A stretch of 64,000 nt of DNA from Elymus sibiricus (taxonomy: Eukaryota; Streptophyta; Magnoliopsida; Poales; Poaceae): NCBI GenBank assembly GCA_039707655.1, contig CM077671.1:302932509-302996508 (forward strand), in the 5' to 3' direction. The notes beneath the pieces are model-generated. The model had not been told where the DNA came from and did no database searches. It was given only the letters and a program-made list of their open reading frames with translations. Each line of letters opens with the position of its first letter. The stretch's first letter is position 1. Position numbers and translations under genes: made by a program. Positions 21,077-31,008 of this stretch are shown here, in pieces.

Positions 21077-22504
21077 CTACAGCCCAAACCTGAGTGCACT
21101 GCCCCCCCCCCCCCCCCCCGCGTAGCCGCGGGATTGCGCTCCCGCGGCCCAAACATGAGTGCAATGCACCCAGCGCAGCTGCAGAGCTGTTGTGTTGGTG
21201 AAGCCGCCTCGTGAAGCGTCGTGGCGCCGGCCAGACCTCGGCTGGTGGGCCTCATGAGGCCTTCCCCTCCGGAGGGCCGTGCCAGCGCTCCCGTTGCCGC
21301 GGGTGGCCCACGCTGTCCGTATTGTGCCGATCCTCCCATGCGGTCGCTCTCGGGGTCCCGGGATTGCTTTGCGCTGCTTGCACGCGGGGGTCGCGGCTGC
21401 GTCGCGCCCCCGCGCTTCCCAGGACGCCCCCCTCTCCCCTGCCTGCGAAAACCTGGCCTGGTGCTTCCACCGTGGAAGCCCCCATGCTTGTCTTGGGGAG
21501 AGCGTCTGGGACAACTCCCTATTCCGGGAGGGTGCTGGCACCCGCAGAGGGCGTCTGGTCCTCCGCGCCCTCCGCAGGTATGACGTAGCTCGGGACGTAG
21601 GCCTTCGTATAGAGGCTTTGGCCCCCTCCTGAGTCGTCTCTGCGCGCACCCAGGGCAGTCTCCCCGGGTGGCGAGATGACGCCTCCTGGGGCGCGCGGCC
21701 CATAGACCCTCCTGCGGCGGGCCTCCGCCCGAAGTTGCTTACCTCTGCCACCACCGTGGGGTAGGCCACGCGTGTCTTGACATGGGTTGCCTCCCCGGTT
21801 GTCCACTGCGCCTCCGTCGTGGTTATCTGCCTGACCAGAAGCCAGGGCCGCCTGCTCCCTGCGCCGGTTGGCGCGCTCCCGCCGGGATGACCCGGGCTGT
21901 TGATGCTCCATCTGGGCAAGGGCGCGCGCGCAGGGTGCGCGCGGAGTGCCTCATCACCTTCTCCAAACTCGCCACCAACGTGGCCGGGCGGCGCCCCGAA
22001 GCCTGTCACCGGGATTCGGAGGAGAAGAAGTACGGCGTGCGGCGAGCCCTGCTTGGCCTCGCCCGGGAGTGAAGCGGGTGCTCCGCCCGCAGGCGGGGCG
22101 GCGGGCACGGCGAACGAGTCCCTGGCGCCCCGCACCGGTGGTCGCGAAGGGAGGCGGTGGAGCCAGGCCCTCCTCGCGACGTTGACCAACTCGGAGATGT
22201 GGTCGGCCCAGTCGTCGAAGCCCCCGTGAGTCGGGCGGTGGCGAAGCATCTCACTTGCCATCAGAAGTGCGTCATGTGCGTTGAGGTCTCCCACGTAGGT
22301 GTTGTGCGATGTTGGTCCCCTGGGCGCTGCTTGCCCGCCCTGCGCCTGGTCCACACGAGCTGCGACGGTGGCGGAGATGACGTTGGTGGCCTGGTAACGG
22401 CCACCCTGCACCGCGCTGCCGAGGCGCGGGTCTTGAACAACAGTGGCGAGGTTGGTGAAGGTAGACCCGCTGAGGCCGAAAGGAGCTTGTTGGGCGTCGG
22501 CCAT
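21077..22504 (-). pseudogene. gag remnant of the Tat element
   Basis: Just inside the 5' LTR (right) a minus-strand frame begins MADAQQAPFGLSGSTFTN at 22504 and stays open to 21077. The first ~150 residues look like the variable N-terminal part of Tat gag (LNAHDALLMASEMLRHRP, DDWADHISELVNVARRAW). Beyond that the sequence becomes Arg/Pro-rich and probably out of frame. No gag core or zinc knuckle is seen, and the frame ends where pol sequence should start. Confidence 0.45.
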
Positions 22505-22574
22505 CACGCGACGGGGCGAAGAGGAAGCGAAGCTTACTGAAGACTCCGACACGCCCCTTACTTGGCGCACCAAA

Positions 22575-23432
22575 TGTCGGATTTCGGGCTCCGTAAAACC
22601 CTAAGAAGTTCGAACCCAGGGGCGTGTGCGAAGATCCCCAACAGCTTCACCCCCTCCAAGCCCACAACACGATACCCCGCTCGATGGCGAGGAAGAAGAT
22701 AGCACACAAGAGTTTACCCAGGTTCGGGCCGCTACGAAGCGCAATACCCTACACCTGCCATTGGTGGATTGCCTCACGAGGAGGTTTATGGATGAACTAG
22801 TACAGTGGTGAGTTGCCTCGCGGTGAGTTTGCGGGTAGTTGTGTTCTCGTCGGTCCCCTTCTACAGAGCAGCCTAGCCTTTACTTATAGCGGCATGGGTC
22901 CTCTTCCCTTGTCGCAATGGCGGGAAGGGATCCCACAATGGCCAAATTCTAAGGGGGACAGGAGGTACACCCTATCCTGACGAAAGGTGGTCTTCGCCTG
23001 CAAAGTAGTCGACGGTGATGCAGAGGTGGGCTCGGTGATGACGTTCGTCCTGCGGGGCTTGGGGTCTTGGTCTTGTTTCACCAAAGTGGAAACCTTTGGG
23101 GGGGCGCTTTGGGAACCTGCGCTCGTCCTTGTCTCCTTTGCACCAAAGAGAAAATTGTCCCCTCTGGCGCACTGGCGCCCGCCTGGCCTGGCAGGCGTCA
23201 CCCTTGGCTTCCTGAGGTCGTGTGTTGCATTGAAGTCTCCGCCGCTCGGGAGGAGGCCTGGGGAGACCTACCTCCCCGCGGGTCTTGGCGCTGCTTCCCT
23301 CGTGAGTTCGAGGCCTCGCGAGGGCCATGTGTTGAGTGAGGCTGCGCCGGGCTGTACCTGGCCGTTGAGGTGGGCCACGCCTTGGGCCACAGGCAGGCAA
23401 GTGTGGGTACCCCCGTTCCCACGACGCCGACA
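22575..23432 (-). repeat. 5' LTR of the pol-less Tat element
   Basis: It starts TGTCGGATTTCGGGCTCCGT and ends ACGCCGACA. On the minus strand it is followed by TTTGGTGCGCCAAG, in the position of a tRNA primer-binding site. Confidence 0.85.
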
Positions 23433-24033
23433 CTACCCAACCCTGGCGAGGCCGAGCCAGGAACGAGCCGGAGCAGGCGACGGCGCGGCGTGCCGCGACG
23501 TCGCATGCTCCGGCGAGTACGTCACACCCCGTGACCCCACTATCTATCTTAGGGGTGTCGGGGGGTTGCGGTTGTTTCGAGGGGAAATAGAATAAATGCA
23601 CTGCGCCTGTCAACCAAGCGCACTTCGTGCGTTAGCGCGAGGCCGAGCCGGGGGTGGGGAGGGGGGGTCTGGACCGCCCCTACCCACCCCCGACGAGGCC
23701 GAGCCAGGAACGAGCCGCAGCAGGTGACGGTGCGGCGTGCCGCGGCGTCGCATGCTCCGGCGAGTCCATCACACCCCGTGACCTCACTATCTATCTTAGG
23801 GGTGTCGGGGGGTTGCGGTTGTTCCGGGGGAAACAGAATAAACGCACTGCGCCTGTCAACCAAGCGCACTGCATGCGTTAGCGCGAGGCTGAGCTGGGGG
23901 TGGGGAGGGGGGGTCTGGACCCCCCTACCCACCCCCGGCGAGGCCGAGCCAGGAACGAGCTGGAGCAGGCGACGGCGCGGCATGCCGTGGCGTTGCATGC
24001 TACGGCGAGTCCGTCACACCCCGTGACCCCACT
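23433..24033 (+). repeat. ~245-bp tandem array, right part
   Basis: The array resumes with CTACCCAACCCTGGCGAGG exactly where the unit was cut at 17069, giving one completed unit, one full unit (landmarks at 23588 and 23834) and a partial one. It ends in CCCCACT where the next Tat element starts, so its true right end is not in the window. Confidence 0.9.
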
Positions 24034-25100
24034 TGTCGTGGTTTTCTCATGGCAGATGCCATGGGGTGGCTTATCAAGAGTGGTTGGGGCCGAAGGACGC
24101 CGACGGGCTCCGGGAGCGGGATTAGGCACAAGCGGTGAGGGACACATGATGTACCCAGGTTTGGGGCCCTCCGTGGGAGGTAATACCCCTAGTCCTGCTT
24201 GTCTAGCTGGATGATGGGTGATGTTACAATGGCGCTCCTTGAGCTGGGGTCTAGAGGAGGAAGAAGGAGCGGCCGGCACCTCTTCCCTTGCTACGTGAGA
24301 GTGAGAGTGTGAGACGAGAGGAATCCCCTAATGCTTGCCTGCCCGATGCATGGGGGCTCCGGGGGGTTTTATAGGCCAACCCCCCAGCTTACAGTATTCC
24401 TAAGGTACTAAAGGTGGGACCCGGCTGATAGCCTCTCCAGCCGGCCAGGGGGCCCACCCGCAGCGCCGTCTCGTCGCCCGTAGGGCCCGCCGGCTGCGCG
24501 GTCCCATCGCCCACTGGGGCCCGCCAGCCGGCTCTTCTATTGGCACGCGCCTACCTGCTACGGCACGGGCCGCCCCGCTCAGCGTCGTCTTGCGCCTACC
24601 GGCCGAAGTCAGCGGTATGGCCGGCCGCGCTGTAGCCACACCGGGGCAGGTAGTGGAGTAGACGGCGGCGTGGCGTCACTCTTGCCCCACCGGGTCTCGA
24701 TTAGTCCTGGTCAGCGGTACGACCGCCCGGACTGTAGCCGCTCGTGCCCGTGCGTCAGCGGTCGCTGTAGCCACGCCGGGGCAGGTAGTGGAGTGGACGG
24801 CGATGTACCTAGCCGCAGTGAGAAGGGATGGGTGCATGCCCGTCTAGTGGTCATCGGAAGGGCCGGTCGTAGGGCGGCCAGCCGTAGGCTGGCCAGGGGC
24901 TGGGCGGCCGGCCCCTGACCAGCCGGCTGTGAGCCAGCCGTTAGTGGGCCTGCCGGTAGCCCTCCAGCCGGCCTAGGCACAACCGGCCGTATGCCAGCCG
25001 GTAGTACGTCGGCCGGCTGCGGGCCAGCCGGCCGTATGGTTTTTTCAGATGGGGTTGGAACCCCTGAGTCTTGGCCTACCTAGGGGTAATAACCCCGTCG
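24034..25100 (-). repeat. 3' LTR of the large Tat element
   Basis: It runs from TGTCGTGG to CCCCGTCG, the last base pair apparently mutated from CA. GTAGTCCCTG follows, matching the position of GTAGCCCCCG after the other Tat LTR. A minus-strand TATA (CCTATAAAACC) lies at about 24,366. Many CCAGCCGGC-type short repeats fill 24,430-25,050. Confidence 0.65.
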
Positions 25101-25478
25101 GTAGTCCCTGAAGCCGGCGGGGGCCCGCGTCCTTCCAACGAGGGGGAGCCGGCGGCTTCATCCGGCGGCGTCCGCCTATCGCGTGGGATCGATCGATCCG
25201 TCGGGTCGGCAACCGCTCCCGACGCCTCGGGTCCTGTCATGCCGCTTCGGGTCCCGTGCCAGGCCGGGGCTCGCCATGCGGAGCGTAATGATGCTGAGGG
25301 GCCCGCACCTGGGGCTCGACGGGATGTCCCCCTGGGCCTAGCCCATTAGGCCTCGGGCCGCAGGCGAGGATCCTCTGTGCCCGGACCCCAACAGCCGCGG
25401 CCCGCGGTGCCCACGTCCAGCGGATTCCCCGGGGGGAGTGGGCGCAGTTAATCCCCACGTCCCCCGGGCGTCGCCCCC

Positions 25479-25490
25479 TTATTTATAAGG
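25479..25490 (+). promoter_or_regulatory. TATA box of the antisense extra ORF
   Basis: TTATTTATAAGG lies 127 bases before the ATG at 25617 and is followed by a CT-rich leader (CCCCTCTCCCCCTCGTC). It faces the plus strand, opposite to the element's own LTR promoter. Confidence 0.5.
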
Positions 25491-25616
25491 GGAGGAGGAA
25501 GGGCGGAGGCAGTTCGCGCACCCCTCTCCCCCTCGTCTTCCTCCTCTCGCGGTCCATTGCTTTGGCTCGCGCTGCTGCTCCGCCCGCTTGCTTCCTCGCG
25601 CTCGATCGCTTCGGAT

Positions 25617-28600
25617 ATGGCCGACGGACCCTCCGGTAGCTGGGGGGGCTCCATCATCACCGAGGAGGACATTGTGCACCTCCGCCGCACTCGCATGCTG
25701 CCATCGGAGGACCGTGTCGCCGCCCGTCCGCCGGGCGGCGAGGTGGCGCCCGAGCCCCAGGAGGGGGAGTTCGTGGTGTTTGCGTGGCACTTCTCGCGTG
25801 GCTTTGGCCTGACGGTGAGCAAATTCTGCCGCCTCTTCATGGACACTTTTGATCTTCAGCCGCACCACCTTGGGCCCAACTCCATCCTCCAACTCTCGAG
25901 CTTCGTGATGCTCTGCGAGGGCTATCTTGGACTCCTCCCCTTTGTGGAGCTGTGGAGGAAGCTCTTCTACCTCAAGGCCCTGAGGAACGACGATGAGCCG
26001 TACGCCTGCGGGGCCGCGGTGATATGCGTCTGGGGCCCGTTATTTCCCCGCCTCACCCTCATCGAGTCCGTCAAGATATGGAACCGGACGTTCTCCAACG
26101 TGAAGAATGTCGACCCGGCGCAGGACTACATCCGGCTGCCGTCCATCGTCAACGCCCCGTCCTCGGGGATGAACTAGACGGGCGACGGGCCGCTTGGAGA
26201 TCTGGTCGGGGAGCTGGGCCGGCTCCGGACCATGAGGAGCGAAGAGGGGCTGGTTGCGGCCGATCTGGTGGCCGCCTTCATCGATCGCCGGGTGTTGCCC
26301 CTGCAGCAGAGGCCGCACCGGATCTGTGACATGTCGGGCCGGCGGGACCCCTGTCAGTTGTCCACCTTCGACCTATCGACAGCCCAGGTGGCGAGGCGGG
26401 TGAACGCCATCACCAACTTCAAGCTAAAGCCGGGGACTTGAAGATTCGGCAAGCTACCGTATAGCCGGCATGACCCGGCACCCCTGGTACGCTCTGACGT
26501 GGTGATTTTCTTCCTTCTCTGTTTTTCCAGCCGGCCTCCCCTTGCTCACACGCCATGCTGACCACAGCATTTTGTTCGACAGAACATGCCAGACGGCCCG
26601 CACCCCCAGGTATTCCAGGCGGAGCGCGCCGAATCCAACCCGGAGGATTTCGAGCTGGGGGGAGGTGTTGAAGAGGGAGCCGACTCCTCGGGGGAGGTTG
26701 ACGCGGACGGGGCGATGGGTGACCCAGGAGCCGGCGGGTCCCAAGCGGCTGGTGAGTTCCCCTCAGGACCCTCAATCAAAGATTGGACCGACGATGATGA
26801 TGATGACGATGTCCGGATCTTGGACACGCCTCCCCTCACAGCTCGCCGGGGATCACGGGGACAGAGCGAGGAACAGCCAGCCTGCGACCAGACGGCCGAG
26901 GCCTCCCGTCGGGAGAAGAGGCCGGCCTCGGGGCAGCCGTCGACACAGCCACTGGCTCGTAAGAGAGTGCAAGCGGCCGTCGCGAAGCCGCCGCCCCGGG
27001 CCAAGCGGCCCCTTCCCATCGTCGTCGGGTAACCACTTTTTTCTTAATTCTTGTTGGTTATTTGAGTTTGCGAGTTGGCAAGCACCTGAGGGCCCATCTT
27101 TTGTCTACCCCAGGGATGCCATCGAGCTCCATGACACGGAGTCGACCGCCGACCCGGTGGACGCCGCCAGCCTGCAGGCGCAGGAGCACGCGACCACGGT
27201 GCGGGAGGAGAAGAGGCGGCTCACAGAGCTGCGAGCCGCGAAGGCAGGGGCCAAGGGCGCGCCCTCGCGTTCGGGGGCCTCGAGCGACGGGAGGCGGAGG
27301 CAGTCTGCCGACCCGGCGCGTGCGACGGACTCGGCGGCGGAATCGACATGGAGGTCGAGGCCTCCATCGAGTGAGCCGCGAGAGCCAGCTGTGGAGACGG
27401 ACACGGCCCCGCCCATGGTGGAGGTGACTCGTCCGGCGGGAGCAGTTCCCGAGACGGCAAGGGAGACGGCCCAGCGGGGGCAGACGGTAGTGACCCCGCC
27501 CATCGTCGAACCGGCCGCGGCAGATGTGCCCGTCGCCCCGATTGTGCCGGAGGCGGCGCCGGAGACAATGGTCGGTGGGAGGAGAGAGCCGGCCCAGCCG
27601 GCTGTTGAGCCGGTCTGGCAGGTGGCGGAGCCGGCCCTGCCGGTCGTGGAGGGGCCCGAGGCCGGCTCCCGAGCCCTGGTGGTCACCACCAACCTTCCGC
27701 CGGCTGTCGCCGTGGCGGACGCCGGGTCGAGTGGTGGGTCGAGCCGGTCGAGGAGGACCATGCTTGACGTGATCCAGGACTGGAAGGCGATGGCTCTCGC
27801 CCCGGTTGTCCCGGCCCCGCCAGCCAGCAACCAGGCCCTTGCGCCTGGGGAGCCAGGCCGCATCATGGCGCACTGCCCTGAGGGACTGGCTAGGTTCGTG
27901 GAGGCCGCCGAAAGCAATTTTTGGCGCGTGGAGGAGGTGGTGGAGGTGAGATTCTCTTGCCTCGTGTTGAACTTTCAGTGGGGGCGCGCAAGCGCACCCA
28001 CTGGGTGTAGCCCCCGAGATTCGGGCCGACTGCTCGGCTGCGTGGCAGCCGGGCCGGATCTATCCCTCTGTTGTTTGTCTAACTTCTTGTTTCTTGGCGC
28101 GAAGCAGGCTGAGAACGCCAGGCTACAGGCGTTCTTTGATGAGGCGGTCGCTATCCACAACTGCGGCAAGCTCGGCTTCTATCAGGTCCAGGGGGGCTGA
28201 AGAAGGCGCAAGGTATGCTTGTTCCAGTGGGGGCGCGCGAGCGCACCCACTGGGTGTATCCCCCGAGAGTCGGGTCGGCTGCTCGACAGTCGGCCCGGGT
28301 CTTCCGCATTTGAGTAGCTTATGTTGGGTTTTTCGTAGAGGAGCTGACCCCGATTCGACAGAAGAGGGACGAACTGGCCTCCGAACTGGACCGGCTGGGG
28401 CAGGAGCTCCAGGCGGTTACGTCAGAGCGGGATCGGCTGGGCGGCCTGGTTGTTGATGGCCAGGCGGCGCGGGAGCGCCTGACCGCGGAGCTGCAGCGGG
28501 AAGCGGCGGCCCGGGAGGACGTCGCCAAGCAGGCGACCGACGCCACCCGGCGGGCCACCGCTCTTCAAGGCGAAGTGGATCGCCTCAAGGGAGAGCTCAA

Positions 28601-29385
28601 GACACGCGGGGCTGCCCTTGCCCGGGCGGAGGAGGCGCTGGAGAGGGAGCGGAGCGCAGGCCTTCAGTTTGCCCTCGAGATGGACGAGGCATTCCCTTCA
28701 GTTTGTTGATTCTTCTCCTTCCTTAGACCGGTTCCCGGATACCCAGAGCCGCGCCGAGCGGGCTGTTGCGGAGCATCGGGAGTGCCTGCGGCAGCGCGGG
28801 CAGGAGGTTGAGGAGCACGCCGGCTGGGACGTGCCGGAGCTCGCGCTGGCTGTCGAGAACCGGCTGATCCATGTTCAGCGCTGCATGGAACGGCTCCTTA
28901 CGGCCGGCAAGGAGGTGATTTCAGCCCTCTGGCCAGGTCGTGGGGTGCCGGAGGGCCGCTTGGCGCTGTGGCTGGAGAATGCGGTGGCCCGGCTCAAGGT
29001 TTGGAAGGCGTCGGCGGCCCGCTCTGGGGCGCAGATGGCCCTTCGGTTTGTCACCTAGTGGTACCCCGGCGTCAACTTGGACCGGCTGGTCACGATGCGC
29101 GAGGTCCCCGAGGCGGAGCGAGCCTCCCGCGAAGGCGCCCTGGTCCGCCGAGCCAACGAGCTGGCGTCCTACGTTGACCCGGACGAGCTCCTACCGGTGC
29201 TAGGTGAGGACGGCGAGCCGATTGCCGAGGACTCCTTCGGCAATCCTCAAGGGCCCGACGACGACGATGTCGCCGATGAGAGCACCGCCTCCAGCACCGG
29301 CAGCGACACTGAGGCCATGGAGGAGGATCCAGCCACCGCTCCTGGGCAGTCTGCCGGGCCGGCTGGCGATGTACCGGAGGCTTAG
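25617..29385 (+). pseudogene. Extra ORF (aORF) of the Tat element, 'putative gypsy type transposon' domain
   Basis: The ATG at 25617 opens a frame with the grass domain known as putative gypsy type transposon (Pfam Transposase_28). Typical words are FAWHFSRGFGLTVSKFCRLF, DLQPHHLGPNSILQLSSFV and CEGYLGLLPFVELW. A TAG at 26175-26177 interrupts it, and the same frame goes on to about 26,441. Further exon-like blocks follow: an acidic Pro/Glu block (26,586-27,030), a long Ala/Glu/Pro block (27,115-27,950), a coiled coil (28,340-28,700) and a C-terminal part (28,735-29,385). The last contains TAG at 29056-29058 and ends in an acidic Ser-rich tail like that of the shorter aORF at 18435. Its function is unknown for the whole family; it lies convergent to pol. 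Confidence 0.6.
27975..28310 (+). repeat. Duplicated hairpin sequence in two aORF introns
   Basis: AGTGGGGGCGCGC, GCGCACCCACTGGGTGTA and CCCCCGAGA followed by TCGGGTCGGCTGCTCG-like text occur at about 27,977-28,055 and again at 28,228-28,305. The first half is an inverted repeat (AGTGGG...GCGC against GCGCACCCACT). Both copies fall between coding blocks, as if one intron segment had been copied into another. Confidence 0.6.
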
Positions 29386-30058
29386 GCGGCCCTTTTTTAC
29401 TGTATCTTTTCCTTTCGCTGCAAGACTCATTTAAGACGCATTTCCACCCACTGGGGGTGTATTGTAAAGAATCCTCGGCCTGTGGCCTTTTGTTTATGAA
29501 TTTGCTTGAAGTCTAAAATGTTTGCGTGCCGGCCCTTCCCCTGCCCTTTACCTTTCGACTCGTATTTTACGCAAGGGTTCCTTCCGGCTTCCGCCCCACC
29601 TGTCAGCCAGCCGGGAGCCGGACTGGGACAGGGACGGGGCGTCGTCCTTGGGGAAAACGAGCGGGTCTTAGAGTCATCCGGCTAGGGTTGGGGCGAGCCG
29701 GCAGAGACTAGTTCTAGAGGTGACACGGTCCGGTTGGACCTATCCGGCTGCTACTCTTCAGGTGGTGTTCGCGTGGTAAGTTCTTTCCTACCCCATGGTT
29801 CCGCCAGCCGGACAGCCGGGCCGGTCTGTGGCTAGGTAGGGGGTAGGGAAGGGTTGCTTGCCCACGCTACTTGTCCGCCTCGGAGAAGAGCCGGCGAGCC
29901 CCCGGGCCAGGGAGCCGGACCCGGGTGCCTTGCTTAAAAAATGACAAGCCTCTGATGGAATTGAAAAGGGGGTGTGCCCCAACTGCCGGCTTGGGGCCCC
30001 CATTGCATTCATTAAGTTCCAACAGAAGGGAAGATACATACATACACGGGTTTTTTCC
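29386..30058. other. Spacer between convergent aORF and integrase
   Basis: No coding frame is supported. It should hold the 3' ends of both transcription units; CCGGC-type short repeats continue. Confidence 0.4.
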
Positions 30059-31008
30059 TTAGCAGTAGAACGGCCGAAGGAGCGCCGCATTCCAGGGGCA
30101 CTCCGTCTCCTCGCCAGAGGCGTCTCTTTTGCGCTTCTGCGACTTCTGGGCATCTATCAGGTAGTAGGTGTTGTTGTGCAGTGCCTTGCTAATTATGAAC
30201 GGGCCTTCCCATGGGGAGGACAGCTTGTGCTGGCCGGCTGTCCGCTGGATCCGTCTGAGCACTAGGTCCCCCTCGCGGAAGGAGAGGGCTGGATCCGCTT
30301 GCTGTGGTAGTGCCGGAGCTTCTGCTGGTAGAGGGCCGTCCGGCTCAGGGCCAGCTCGCGTGCTTCTTCGGGTAGGTCGACACCGTCTTCTCTTGCCTCC
30401 TTTGCATCTTTCTCCGTATACAGGGTGGCCCGAGGTGAGTCAAAATCGATGTCAGTGGGGATGATCGCCTCGGACCCGTATACGAGAATGAAGGGGGTGT
30501 AGCCGGTTGACCGGTTGGGCGTGGTTCTGAGGCTCCAGAGGACAGCCGGCAGCTCATCGATCCAGCAGCCGGCCGACCGCACGAGGGGCGCCACGAGTCG
30601 AGGCTTGAGGCCCGCTAGGATCAGGCCGTTTGCCCTCTCCGCCTGGCCGTTTGACTGTGGGTGGGCCACCGACGCGAGGTCGAGCCGGATGCCCTCTTGG
30701 GAGCAAAAACGCGCCATTGCGCCTTTTGCGAAATTTGTGTCGTTGTCGGTGATGATGCTGTGGGGAACGCCGTAGCGGACCGTGACATCCTTGATGAACC
30801 GAACGGCTGTGGGGCCATCCAGTTTCTTGATGGGTCTGGCTTTGATCCACTTGGTGAACTTGTCGACAGCCACCAGCAGATGCGTCATGCTGCCCCGTCC
30901 GGTCTTGAAGGGCCCTACCATGTCCAGCCCCCAGATGGCAAAGGGCCACGAGAGTGGGATGGTCTGGAGGGCTGTTGCCGGCAGGTGACTCTGTGTGCTG
31001 AAGCGTTG
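30059..31008 (-). pseudogene. Integrase core and C-terminal part (Tat pol)
   Basis: Retroviral-type integrase joins element cDNA to the chromosome. The DDE residues are all present: Asp in GLDMVGPF, Asp in TDNDTNF and Glu in SNGQAERANG, followed by conserved WSLRTTPNRSTGYTPF and LVYGSEAIIP. A frame change near 30,290 separates this from the C-terminal part (DLVLRRIQ, GPFIISKALHNNTYYL), which runs to 30,059. It is in the same frame as the RT ORF, from which it is separated only by the TGA at 31011-31009. Confidence 0.8.

Larger units (their letters stand above)
17070..23432 (-). mobile_element. Ty3/gypsy Tat-type LTR element lacking pol
   Basis: The ends are TG...CA and the target duplication is ctacc (17065-17069 and 23433-23437), inside the tandem array. 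LTRs are 17070-17925 and 22575-23432. Orientation is minus: a TATA (CTATAAGTAAAG on the minus strand, near 17,385 and 22,887) faces left, a purine-rich tract precedes the left LTR, and gag-like sequence follows the right LTR. Between them are a plus-strand extra ORF, a repeat block and a gag remnant, but no protease, RT, RNase H or integrase. By eye the two LTRs differ at about 47 of 857 positions (roughly 5.5%). At the usual grass rate of 1.3e-8 per site per year this suggests about 2 million years. It would need enzymes from a related element to move. Confidence 0.85.

Noticed and set aside
22627..22650. The right Tat LTR as a separate solo LTR
   Set aside because: The matching left LTR, the ctacc duplication on both outer flanks and the gag remnant show that it is the 5' LTR of the element at 17070.
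14505..24033. Array as the subterminal region of a CACTA transposon
   Set aside because: CACTA occurs in unit text only by chance (CCACTATCTATC), and no terminal inverted repeat or 3-bp duplication could be found.
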